NCBI RefSeq assembly: GCF_021018805.1
Contig: NC_086258.1
Location: 22,644,692-22,708,691, forward strand
Length of the DNA stretch: 64,000 bases
From: Prinia subflava
Lineage: Eukaryota; Chordata; Aves; Passeriformes; Cisticolidae
Direction of reading: 5' to 3'
Numbering within the stretch: the stretch's first letter is position 1; every line of letters starts with the position of its first letter. The notes below the pieces were generated by a model that was given only the letters and a program-made list of their open reading frames with translations, had not been told where the DNA came from and did not search any database. Below are positions 1-11,344 of the stretch, piece after piece. The translations under genes and the position numbers were made by a program.

Positions 1-831
1 CATGGTACAGTACAATTCAACATCAAATGAGCTTGACAGTCGGAATCCTGTCAAGCCCAGAGCAGACATTGTAACACTCATTAATTACTAGATGAATGTT
101 AACTATGTCATAATCAAGTCAGCAATGTTTTTAAGCAGTATTACAGAGAGACAAACTCTGGAGACGAATCTGGCTCCAAACAGAGCTAAGTCTACTCTAC
201 AGCCTCTCAGGTTAATCATTGCAAATCTCCCTTTTCTCTACAGAGCTTATAATTAAGTGAACATCAGACAAGGTTGTTCCCAACTGGAATACAGGGACCA
301 GGCACAGGGTTCACAAAAGCAAAGCCGTTGCTTGGGCAGTAGGAGACAGCCAGCACCCAGGGACGCACAGAGACAGGCAGGGAGGGACACCCAGGGACAC
401 CCAGCACCTTGGGGTCTCTTGGGTCCTCCACAGCTTGTGGAAATCTGAGAACAGGCAGACTGACAGGAACTCAAATCTCTCTGCTTTTCTGCAACAGTTC
501 ATAAACTGCAGGACCACAAGTACCTGGCTGGCTTGTGGATATCCCAAATTCCTTAGTCTTTTGGACAAATTTTTAATTGCTGCATTAATTGCTGCAATTG
601 AGCCCATTGTGAGAACCTGAGACAGATGAAGCAGACACTTAGAAATCCCAGTAACTTGTCAGATCAGTCCTGATTCATTTTGGAAAAAAATGAAGTGACC
701 TAAAGAAAACAAGGCCAGGTCTCCAGAACTCTTTAATTCTTGTGTGCAAAACAGGAATAAAATAATTTTTTCCTGAGTTCCTATTCTTTCATATTTTTTC
801 ACTGTGTTAAATAATCTCAAAAATTCCAGGA

Positions 832-1935
832 TGGGGAGGGTTTGGAGAGGAGGAGGAGAGGTTGGGAGAGGAGAGGGGAGGGGGAGAGGAGGGGGGGGAG
901 GGGAGGGGAAGGGGAGGGGAGAGGTTCGGAGAGGTTCGAAGAGGTTCGGAGAGGTTCGGAGAGGAGAGGTTCGGAGAGGAGAGGTTTGGAGAGGTTCGGA
1001 GAGGTTCGGAGAGGAGAGGTTCGGAGAGGAGAGGTTCGGAGAGGTTCGGAGAGGTTCGGAGAGGTTCGGAGAGGTTCGGAGAGGTTCGGAGAGAAGAGGT
1101 TCGGAGAGGAGAGGTTCGGAGAGGAGAGGTTCGGAGAGGAGAGGTTCGGAGAGGAGAGGTTCGGAGAGGTTCGGAGAGGAGAGGTTCGGAGAGGAGAGGT
1201 TCGGAGAGGAGAGGTTCAGAGAGGTTCGGAGAGGTTCGGAGAGGTTCGGAGAGGTTCGGAGAGGTTCGGAGAGGTTTGGAGAGGTTCGGAGAGGTTCGGA
1301 GAGGAGAGGTTCGGAGAGGAGAGGAGAGGTTCGGAGAGGAGAGGTTTGGAGAGGAGAGGTTTGGAGAGGTTCGGAGAGGTTCGGAGAGGAGAGGTTCGGA
1401 GAGGAGAGGAGAGGTTCGGAGAGGAGAGGAGAGGTTCGGAGAGGAGAGGTTTGGAGAGGAGAGGAGAGGTTCAGAGAGGAGAGGTTCGGAGAGGTTCAGA
1501 GAGGTTCGGAGATGTTCGGAGAGGAGAGGTTCGGAGAGGTTCGGTTCAGAGAGGAGAGGTTCGGAGAAGTTCGGAGAGGTTCGGAGAGGTTCGGAGAGGA
1601 GAGGTTCAGAGAGGTTCGGAGAGGTTCGGAGAGGTTCAGTTCGGAGAGGTTCGGAGAGGTTCGGAGAGGTTCGGAGAGGAGAGGTTCGGAGAGGTTCGGA
1701 GAGGTTCGGAGAGGTTCGGAGAGGTTCGGAGAGGAGAGGAGAGGAGAGGAGAGGTTCGGAGAGGTTCGGAGAGGAGAGGAGAGGAGAGGTTCGGAGAGGT
1801 TCGGAGAGGTTCGGAGAGGAGAGGAGAGGAGAGGAGAGGAGAGGAGAGGAGAGGAGAGGAGAGGAGAGGAGAGGAGAGGAGAGGAGAGGAGAGGAGAGGA
1901 GAGGAGAGGAGAGGAGAGGAGAGGAGAGGAGAGGA
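832..1935. repeat. Purine-rich pentamer minisatellite (GAGGA / GAGGT-TCGGA)
   Basis: About 1.1 kb of tandem repeat. The left end (832-920) is irregular G-rich sequence. From about 961 to 1934 every block of five bases is one of a few words: GAGGA, GAGGT, TCGGA, and variants such as TCAGA, TTGGA-type changes, GAGAA and GATGT. GAGGT+TCGGA forms a 10-bp unit containing one CpG, interspersed with single GAGGA units. The last 125 bp (about 1811-1934) are nearly pure GAGGA. Because neither strand's words build stop codons, frames of more than 370 codons are open on both strands. These are low-complexity artefacts, not genes. The array lies in a COX10 intron, and its pyrimidine-rich strand is the one transcribed into COX10 pre-mRNA. 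Confidence 0.97.
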
Positions 1936-4900
1936 TTTAGGCAGCAACAGCTCCTTGTCCTGCCCACCCTGGGCTCACACCAATATCAGTGACACAGCAA
2001 TGAAAAGTCCCAGATATAAATGCCAGTTGCCCGAACTTCTCATGTCCCATAAAGGATAGAGAGTGTTCAAGTCCATACAACATCTATTCAAGAAAAAATA
2101 AGTACATGCAGCTGCTGAGTTATCAGTGCCAACATAACTCTTTCTGAGCAAACTGAGTAACCTGAGGACTGCAAACCTATCTACTTAACCATTAGAAGTC
2201 AGAAATAATGTTTGAATTCTGCCTGTCTCATGCTGAGGATGCCAGTCTCTTAAGTAATGATTTGAAATACTCTTTTTCATGTTGGCAATACCTTTCATCA
2301 TCAAAGAGCTTTATACCTGTTCAGTTACCATCTGGAGCCAGAGTGATGGTTTCACCCACAGATGAATTATTTCAGCTTAAATGAGGCACAACAATTTGGG
2401 ATGGTCCAGCTGAAACTCTCAAAAATTTTCTGAAGACAGAAAATTCTTCTCCAGTGAAGAAAAGTACTTGAGCTACAGGAGGGCACAGGCTGTAGCACAG
2501 CATGTGTTGGTGGAAGCTCCAGCCTCGGGAGCAGGGTCAGCTAGAGTCCGACTGGCCTGGGCAGGCAGATGAGCATGGGCCTATCCACACAAGTCAAGAC
2601 AAATGTCCCAGATTATCTACAGAGACTGCTGCATCAATATCGTGTTCCTGAAAACACACTGCAAAGGAATTCTCTTCTTGCCCTTCTCATTGTTCTGTAA
2701 AGAACACACAGTGTTTTCCCCCTGCACATGGTTCTGCAAACCTCTCAGATCACATTCAGGCTGCAGACTGGACAAACACTTATTCACTTAATCAATAAAA
2801 TAAATAAGGAATGGGAGCTAACCTGCAGCATCAATTCAAGAATAGACTTGCTCCTTCTGTCTTTGCTTTGGTGCTGAATATGTACAACTGGGAAGTGGCC
2901 AACCAGGCATTAAAATAAACATAGGTAGTTAAATATCAGCTCCAAAACAGATGTTGAAATCTTAACTGCATTTCCCAAAGCTGGTGTTTACTGCCTTGGC
3001 AACCTACAAATGCTGTTTTGCTTAGAGCACAATTTTAGTAATTCTTCTGCCTTGAATAATGTGAAGGAATTTTAAAATTATTTCCAGACATCAGTAGCTG
3101 TAACTTAAGAGAGGAAAGCACCAGCCTTTTGTCTCTAGGAAACGGGTACGAGTTTGGCTGCTGTAGGGAGGGGAAGGCTTTGGCAGTGTAAGTTCAGCCT
3201 CTTAATGGATCATAGTCAGGAAACAACTACACACCATTTTTTACTTGATAGCACACAATTGGCTCTCTTCCCTTAAAAGATGTTGAACAAATTACTCCTC
3301 TTTAATCCAGACAAGGTAGATTAGAGCTCAGAGATTTGACTTGGTTCAGCTGTATCCACCTGCTTGTGAGCACCCATGCTGTCTCAGGCTGCCTTTCCCA
3401 CCTTTTCTACAAGAAATTTTAACATAACCAATCCCAAACTCTCCACCACAGTCCTATATAGATTTTACAGGAGATTACATTCACAAGAAATGTAGAGGAT
3501 ACAAGTCCAAACCCTTTATTTTCTCTTTTTTCTGTCATGTTCAGTTTAACACAGTAAATTTCCCTGGAGGTTTCTAACTATGAGCAATTCTGGGGGTAAA
3601 GGGAGAAAGATTTTAAAATCCTGTCAAAGCCTACTTGCCCACTTCAGGTTTAATGCAATCTCAAAGGATTATTTGGGGCTATTGGTACAAAGATTCGCAG
3701 TGGTTTGGAGAGTCCTGGCCAGAACACACTGTGATGTCTTGATCCATAAGGACTGTTTTGTTCAGCTCTTGGTTCCATTTTCTGTTTGTGAAGGAGAGCT
3801 GGAAGGAACAATCATTACTACAGGTGTTTCAGCTTGTTTTGGTGATGGAAAATGATTGTTAAATCAACTGACCTCCAGTTACAAGTGTTCAAGATACTGT
3901 TCTGATATCATTCCTCCTGAAGAGAAATGTTACCAGCTACTTAATTCTTCCCCCTGTCTTTAGAATTAGGAACAGAATTAGCTAGTCAAAATTTACATCC
4001 TAATTTGCAATTATGAAGCCTTCTCAAACACAAAGACATTTGGGAATTACTTAGACACTAATCTTAACCAAACTGATGCAATTCTCCTCTACACATCAGC
4101 ACCACAATTGCCCACATCAGCACCATAGCAAGACAACAATCAGCACTTCTGCTTCCACTGGAAAACAAATGCAGATGCTACAGCCTTGAGGAGAAAAAGG
4201 CAAAGTATCACTTCTAAAGCTCCACATAAGGTCCCGGGGCTGGGACAATGGTCCCAGCTGTCAGTGCGGGATGCATGGCCCAGCCCACATTGTGCCCCTC
4301 CAAGGTTACACCGTCATGGAAACCAAGGGCGACGAGGAAAATACTGGAAAACTCAAAAGCTTCATGGTCAGGGGTTTAAATAGCTGTTTCTTTTGAAGGA
4401 TGGCACAAAAAGCCTGTGGAGCAGGAGCATCTAGGGGCTGCAATAGACTCCTCTGCAGCAGCACTGAAAGGGAAGGGGCCGTTGGCCGTGTGTTTGGCTT
4501 GTCTGCAAAACAGAAGGATCCTCAGCATCCACCAGAAATAGGAAATGAAATTGACTGTGGGATTTTTCACCTCGATAGAGTGTTCTTGGCTCCTGCCTTT
4601 AACAGAAGGAAGCCAGATGTCCTCAGGTACGCTCACCACATGGAAAAAAGCTGGCTTGTACAATTCGTGTGTGACACACAACAAGTTATTGCAGCCGAAA
4701 ACCTCACAGGGAAAACACCTTTCATTACACAGGCAAGGCTGGGCCAACAACACCATATATAACTCACCTTAGCTAACCTAAGCAACAGATGCCATTAAAG
4801 AAGAGTCTGTTGGGTAAGATGAAAATAGAGTCTTCTGCAAATATGTTTAGGAAGCATTTATCAAAGGACCAGACTCAGCAGAGGATTGCAAACCTGTAGA

Positions 4901-6313
4901 GCCATGCAGGGGCTCCTCATCGGTCACCTCTTTCAGGCTCTGGCAGGGCTGCCACTAGCCCAGGAGTGGGAGTCCTTCCTGCAGATACCCCCCCAATCCT
5001 GATTTCTCTGGGGGTGTTGTGTTTCACATCCAGAGGCATGGGGCTCCCCCATCAGCTACACATGGGGTAGAGAACTGGGCAAGGGGCATGCTGCCTCTGA
5101 ACTTGTGGGGTCAGTCCCCAGGTGCCCCAGCAGTGGAACTGCCATTTCTTTTGTCTCTTATGAAGATGGAAAGGAAGAAAAAAATAGCCCACTGCTTTTG
5201 TCCTAAATTCAGACCAGCTGCTCACTAGTATTGTCCCTCTGCCTCATTTTTTACAGTTTTTACCCCCACAAAGCATACTCCTGGGCCCCCAGCTCCAAGT
5301 CTCATATGTCAGTGACATGAATATCTCAGTTTCCTCTGGAACAGACCACAAATTCTGGTCTTTCATCTGGGAAGTGAAACCCTGAAAAGCTGAGTTTACC
5401 AGTGGGAGTTTATAGCCAGAGCCTCCTCTCCTCCAGCAGCAGGACGCTGGAATTGCCCTGCTCTGGCGGCTGGCTCCCAGACCTGCTCCCACATCAAGGG
5501 GCTTTGAAAGCTCCAAGTGCTTAACTGGAAAGGACACAAAGATCTCCAAGCGTATTTTGCATGCAATTAAGCTGTTGTTTTGCTCTCCATCCTACTGGCA
5601 GACGAGTGCTACACCAGGGAAGGTATGAGAGACTCCAGCCTTTGGCAGGTTGGGCACAGGCCCCCCTCTTTCCTATTCTCCTTTTTATGTTACTGAAACC
5701 ATCCATCTGCCAAATGTCACTAGCTGATAAGAACTGCCCGTTTTTAAATCCCCTTTTGTAAAAAGATGCTGGCTGACATAATTAATGTCTACCATACAAC
5801 ACAATCTGAATTACAAAGTAAAGGCAATTTAAAAATCAGCCTCCACATGATTACAACTGATACTGAGCCTATAAATTCCATACCCCGAGGACTTATTTAA
5901 ATTTCTGAAAATGAATGAAAATCAGTACAAGATGTCTTTCAGGGAAATGAGACCAGGAGTGGAGCATCTGATAAACTAAACAGTCTCTTGAGATAAACAT
6001 TCTTTGGTGCAGTAATACCTATGGCTCCTGGGCCAATGTGGCTCTGCAATGTCTGCCGCACTGTCAGGGTCCTTATCTGCTCTGCCACCACCTACTCAGA
6101 ATAAATCCCCTTAGCTGATAAGCACATTATGTTGAGGAGCCCTGCTTGTCACTTCCATCTCACTGGGTGGTTTGTATGAACTCCGTGGCACCAAACTGCT
6201 CCGCTCGACACTGATCCTGCTCGCCGGTGGGATCCAGCCTTCAGCACCTGAGCAGAGCACGGTCAGTGGAAGAAGTACAAAGGCTCTTGGAGCCCCCAGC
6301 ATAAGACAGACAT
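1936..6313. other. Quiet intronic sequence
   Basis: I see no repeat family, exon or RNA gene here. Open frames such as 4400-4762 (+) and 4376-4756 (-) overlap each other on opposite strands and show no recognisable protein, so I consider them chance. Confidence 0.6.
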
Positions 6314-6782
6314 GGGACTGTTGGAGCAAGTCCAAAGGAGCCTACAAAGTTGATAAGGAGACTGAAGCATCTTTCCTATGGGGACAGGCTGAGAGAACTG
6401 GGGCTGTTCACCCTGGAGAAGGAGAAAGGTTTTATGGACAACTCACAGCACTTTCCAGGATCTGAACAGGCTACAAGGAAGCCTGAGAACAACTCTGCAT
6501 CAGGAAATGTAGTGACAGGACAAGGGGCAACGGGTTCAAACTGAGAGAGGGGAAATTTGGATTTGATATTGGGAAGAAATTCTTGGCCGTGAGGGTGGTG
6601 AGGCTCTGGCACAGGTTGCACGGAGAAGCTGTTGCTGCCCCATCCTTGAAAGTGTCCAAGGCCAGATTGGACGGGCTTGGAGGAACCTGATCTAATGGAA
6701 GGTGCCCCTGCCCATGGCAGGGGGTTGGAATGGGATAGTCTATAAGGCTCCTTCCAATCCAAACCATTCTATGATTCTATGA
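6314..6782 (+). mobile_element. CR1 LINE fragment, 5'-truncated
   Basis: It matches the avian CR1 3' region: GGACTGTTGGAGCAAGTCC, then AGGCTGAGAGAACTGGGG, TGTCCAAGGCCAG, CCCATGGCAGGG, and the terminal ATTCTATGATTCTATGA. About 470 bp, among the longest copies here. It is antisense to COX10. Confidence 0.95.
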
Positions 6783-7689
6783 AAATGTGCAAGGCAAAAA
6801 ATGGGCTGTAGCATTTCGAGACGTTTACTCCAGATTCAGCATTCTCTTAATTAGAAATAACAAGTTCAAATGGACATTAGTCTGGGTAAAAAGAACAGCA
6901 GCGCAAGGATAATTTACAGCATGTATGCACTGTGCCTCTTCCACACCAAAATAAACAGCTCTCTTTCTTTCTAGGCATCCTTGTGCACAAGCTTAGCAGC
7001 ACTGTGGCACAGTGTTCTTCTGTTTGTGGATCCCACGCAGGAGGCAGATCTGGCAAAGAACAGGGGACACTGCCAAGTTTGACCTATCTTCCTGTCCCTC
7101 TGCTACCACTTAAGGTTTTAAGTGAATGTCATTATTTTCCTGCTAGTCCTTCCCTTGCAAAATAATTTGAAGCTATCTTGATTTACTAGAAAAACAAATC
7201 TCTTCAGAAACAAATAGTCCCATGAAGGAGCAATGAAATCTGCCTTCAAGGAAGCAAACGTGTTACTGCAAATCACAGGCTGGCATTTAAGTTCTGCATA
7301 AATACCCCAGATATGTAGCAGTGATATCCATGTGATAAATTACATTTATCATGCACTTCTGACCGTCTCACCTGCACTCACTCCCCCAGAAAGGAAATGT
7401 TAACATTCCCCATCTTTCATCAGTTTCAAACAGCTGCCATTAAAAAAACACAACCCCCCCAAACCCACAACAAAGGATTCCACATCTTCCCAGAGATAAC
7501 CTTATCTTTTGCTTTTGAAATGGGGGGTTTTTCCTAAATTACATTGGCACAAAAGCCAGGGTTGGGAGCAGGATGTTCAGTCAGGCTTAAGAGCATATAA
7601 TTAAAGTTACCTATCGGGGCAGAAATGGAACCAAACATTCCCAGGAAGTACCACAAGATCTGCAAAGATATATAGTGTAAGAAATTTCT

Positions 7690-7887
7690 CAGAGGCCAGT
7701 AAGGCCCTGGCACAGGCTGCCCAGAGCAGCTGTGACTACCCCATCACTCGAAGTGTCCAAGGCCAGGTTGGATGAGTGTTGGAGCAACCTGGTCTAGTGG
7801 AATGTGTCCCTGCCCACGGCAGGGTGTTGGAACGTGATGGTCGTTAAGGTTCCTTATGAACCCAAATCATTCTATGATTATTCTATA
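7690..7887 (+). mobile_element. CR1 LINE 3' fragment
   Basis: It shows GGCACAGGCTGCCCAGAGCA, GTGTCCAAGGCCAGGTTGGA and a diverged ATTCTATGATTATTCTATA end. About 200 bp of CR1 3' tail; the left boundary is approximate. Confidence 0.92.
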
Positions 7888-9487
7888 AATTACAGCAAGT
7901 GCTTGCATCACTGGAAATATGAGGGTCCTAGATTTCTATCTGTAGATACACAGGATTTGTTTCTTGTGCAAGAAACGAAAGAAACTGCCAAGGTATTAAT
8001 CTTTGAAAGTCATAAACAAAATGAGGACAAATTAAAACAAGGCTGCTCCACTCTGAGATCATTTGTTATTAGCTCTGGAACTGGGAACAAGGAACCATCT
8101 TGAACTCTCTAAGGAACCATCTCCAGCTCTCACAAAGGACAAGATATTTCACAGCATCCATGTCATGGAACTCCTGAAGGGAGCAGACATAGCTGCCCTA
8201 ACTGTTATACATAACAGTTTAACACTTAGCTCCCCCCACAAAAGGTAATGAAAGGGCTACACTTAAATGTTGTTTTCCCTATAACCAGCAACATGTACAA
8301 CAATGTGGCTGCTGTGCAAAGATTACAAGGAGAAAAAATCCACAGGAAAATGTAAACTCACAACTCCACCACTTTAGTGGTGAGAACATGTCTTCTCATT
8401 AGTTTCCTGCCTCCCTTCCTTCACATTCCTTTTTGTTATCGAGTAGAATGATTTTTTCTCAAATGAGGTGCAAAGGCATTTTCACACCTCTGCCTAACAC
8501 TAGGTTACGTCTCCACACTAATTACACATTATTAATGAGTTCAGCAACTGAGACCAAGGTGGTTAGGGAAGGGATATAGTTCTGCACGTTGTGTATGGAT
8601 GCATGCCTGTATTCCGCATAGATATGATGTTGCCAGGGACTGAACTCTCTTATTTTTAAAACCAGAATATTTAACACTGAAAATCATAGTCTAAAATGCC
8701 ACCCTTTTCTTTTAGTTATTTCTTTTTTCTGTAAAAGTGTTTGTCGGGTTTGTGTTGGAGATATTTTTGTTTTCATTTAATATGAAATGCACTAAAATAT
8801 TACATTCCAGTCCCTGTTTTCAGGACTCTCTCCAGGTGTGCTTCATTACAAACACCAGTATCAGCTCAATAACATTTCTTTCTCTTATTAAATAAGCCGC
8901 CTGGCCTCCCTGAGGCAGACTGGGAGGTGATTATAAAAAGTTTTAGCCACACAGAACACACTAGTTATGCACCAGATTATCGTGTTCTGACGAAGTCTGC
9001 TTGGGTGGCTTAAAGCTATCATCTTCCGCTGGTGGCATCATTGCCAGGGATCATTCCCTCTGCAGCAGAGCTGGCACGGGGACACATAACCACATTTTAG
9101 CTGCAAATTGGAGAGGAAGAGCTTACTTGGGCACAACTGGGCCTCCCTGCTGCCCTCTCTGCTGCTGTACAGGGACAGCTTTGCTCTTTGCGAAATAGGT
9201 CTCAAAGAGCAAGCTGACAAATCTAATGACAACTATTGCCAGTTTTACATGCTGGGCTTTCACTGGCTTCTACAGCAAGGGCTTTTGGTGACATGCAGCT
9301 CTGCACTCCAGTTCCTCAGGCTGAACTGTGCAGGAGAAGCACAGCCACATAAGAGTCATCACCAACTCTGCAATAAAGTGGCAAAACCAACACATTAATC
9401 CTCAAACAGTGTTAGAGTCAAGATCTAAGTATCTGCAACCAGAATTATAAGAGTCTTAAAAATATACATTTTGGTTTAAATTAATTC

Positions 9488-9943
9488 TATAGAATCATAG
9501 AATTGTTAAGGTTGGAAATATCCTTTCAGATCAAGTCCATCCATCACCCCAGCACCATGTTCACCATTAAACCATGTCCTCATGTATGACATCCACACAT
9601 TTTTGAACACTTCCAGGAATGGTGATTCCATCACTACCCTGGCAGTCTGTTCCAATCCCTGACCACCCCTTCTGTGACAAAATTTTTTCCCTAATATCCA
9701 GTCCAAAATCCTCCTGGCACAACACAAGGCTATTTCCTCTCATCCTGTCTCTTGTTCCCTGGGAGTAAAGGCTGACCCCCATCAGGGACTTGTGCAGAGC
9801 CAGAAAGTCTCCCCTGTGCCCCCTTTTTCTCGAGGCTGAGCCCCAGCTCCAGCTCTCTCAGCTGCTTCTGGGGCTCCAGCCCCTTCCCCAGCTCTGTTCC
9901 CCTCCCCGGACATGCTCCAGCTCCTCAGTGCCTTTTTTGTCAT
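9488..9943 (-). mobile_element. CR1 LINE fragment
   Basis: It begins ATAGAATCATAGAATTG, the reverse complement of the CR1 3' end, and continues through CACTTCCAGG, CTGTTCCAATCCCTGACCA and GGCTGAGCCCCAGCTCCAG to the GGACATGCTCCAG block. It shares the CAC...CATGTTCACCATTAAACCATG segment with the copy at 31529-31902, so the two probably belong to one subfamily. It is in the same orientation as COX10. Confidence 0.94.
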
Positions 9944-10890
9944 GTTCCCTCTTCTCTTCTAAAGTAAAGAGCTGCTAACGATGTCTGTTACACACTCCTT
10001 AACACAAGACACTATACATACTCTCACATATATTTTCTGTGTCTAAGTAAATTTAGAGAAGCAAATATTTCTATAGAAGCAGCATACAATGTAAAAAAAA
10101 CCCATATCACCTTCCACCCTTGCTCTGGTTTAGATGTGTGTGGGAACATGTGGACACAAAGCCAACTCAGACGGACTTTTATTAGGAAGTGTATAAAGAA
10201 CAGATTTCGCACAAATTCTGATAATTTCTGGTTAAAAGCCTTGTTGCTGAAAGTATTATTCAAGCCTTAAATATGCCCCCCTGTGGGACAAGAGTGTGCT
10301 AAACCAATTCTTAACAGACCTATTAATTGTACTTCATTAGTTGCTTCAGACTGTACGTGTGTGGAGCCACTGTGATTTTCAACTTTCTAGCTGGCAGGAA
10401 AAACAAGGCCTGATTGTATCAGAGCTGAGCTGCTGAAGAGATCAGTGTTTTACAAGGAATGTAAAAATGGTTCACAGTTACTAAAATAGAAATCTTCGTT
10501 TGCTTTTCAAGGAGGGAGGAAGGAGCATTTATAACTTAGAGTTTAGCAATGGGTAATTAAGAAATACACCAATAAATTAATCTTCCCAGGATATTTTATG
10601 GCTTGTGGAAATACAGTAAAACACATCTGGGAATTTTCCAGCTGAAAGTTCCTTGCAAGTTGGATATTACTGGATATGGTTTTAATCCTGAACATGGTTT
10701 GAATCCTGAAATTATTTAACATTTTCTCCTATGTGAACACCAAAGATACTATTTTCCTTCTGGGTTTTTCTTTTAAGATGGTCAAAACACATATTCAATA
10801 GGACATGCTGCTTTATCAGCTCAGGTTTACCCTGAAATACCCATGTAAGGAGAAAGTTACAAAATGAGTTGCTTTTGAAGCCTTACCACA

Positions 10891-11014
10891 GGATTACAGA
10901 ATGGTTTGGGTTGGAAGGGACCTTAAAGATCATCTCTTTCCACCCTCTGCCACAGACAGGGACACCTTCAACTAAACCGGGCTGCTGCAAGCTGTGTCCA
11001 ACATCGCCTGGTCA
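10891..11014 (-). mobile_element. CR1 LINE 3' fragment next to the exon 6 donor
   Basis: ATTACAGAATGGTTTGGG, TTGGAAGGGACCTTAAAG and a degraded GCCCATCCAACCTGGCC-like end identify it as CR1. It lies about 100 bp downstream of the exon 6 splice donor, in the sense orientation of COX10. Confidence 0.92.
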
Positions 11015-11111
11015 GGTCAACAAGCATAAAGAACAAAGTTTACTGCCTTCTAAGTAGGTTTTTTAGCTACCCTGACAACCACCCCCACTGATGAAAGGCT
11101 TTTATACTCAC

Positions 11112-11344
11112 CAGCATCCAGACTCCCAGTAGCTGCAGTCCAGCCCATCATGGGAGGAATGGCTCCGACAACAGCTCCCACCCATGTGTTGGCAATGCTC
11201 ATTCTCTTCAGGGGTGTGTAACAGCACGTGTAGAGGAAGATGTTGAAGGCTCCAAGGGCCCCAGTGAGAGGGTTCACTCCCAGTGTGAGCAGGGCAATTC
11301 CTGGGATTCCGCAGGAGGCAGCAAAGCAGACAGCAAGCAGGGGG
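11112..11344 (-). CDS. COX10: COX10 internal exon (exon 6 by human numbering), protoheme IX farnesyltransferase
   Basis: COX10 transfers a farnesyl group to heme b to make heme O, the first step of heme A synthesis for cytochrome c oxidase. It acts in the mitochondrial inner membrane. The 233-nt exon encodes 77 complete residues, from [22 protein letters not shown] through [30 protein letters not shown] and [16 protein letters not shown] to TAATGSLDA. It is nearly identical to the vertebrate COX10 protein in this block, which covers central transmembrane helices of the UbiA fold. The acceptor (TCTCCACAG, just above 11344) and donor (CTG|GTGAGT, just below 11112) are consensus. The exon starts with one base that completes a Ser codon (AG|C) left by the upstream exon, and ends one base into a Gly codon. 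The exon number is inferred from the human gene structure. No stop or frameshift is present. The open frame continues past both splice sites, but those extensions (for example EYKSLSSVG) are intron. Confidence 0.97.

Larger units (their letters stand above)
1..11111 (-). other. COX10: COX10 intron downstream of exon 6 (partial, continues below position 1)
   Basis: The intron starts at the GTGAGT donor (11111-11106 on the minus strand) and runs off the left edge, so it is at least 11.1 kb. I saw nothing resembling the final COX10 exon (the expected WQFPHFNALS-type segment) on the minus strand. Contents are the pentamer minisatellite at 832-1935 and CR1 fragments at 6314-6782, 7690-7887, 9488-9943 and 10891-11014. 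The remainder is AT-rich unique sequence. Confidence 0.8.

Noticed and set aside
832..1935. CRISPR array
   Set aside because: There are no unique spacers between conserved repeats. It is a contiguous pentamer satellite in vertebrate DNA.
804..2059. Several open frames of 370-405 codons on both strands
   Set aside because: They lie entirely in the pentamer array. All frames are open because the repeat words cannot form stop codons. The Arg/Gly/Glu and Leu/Ser/Pro peptides are low-complexity artefacts.
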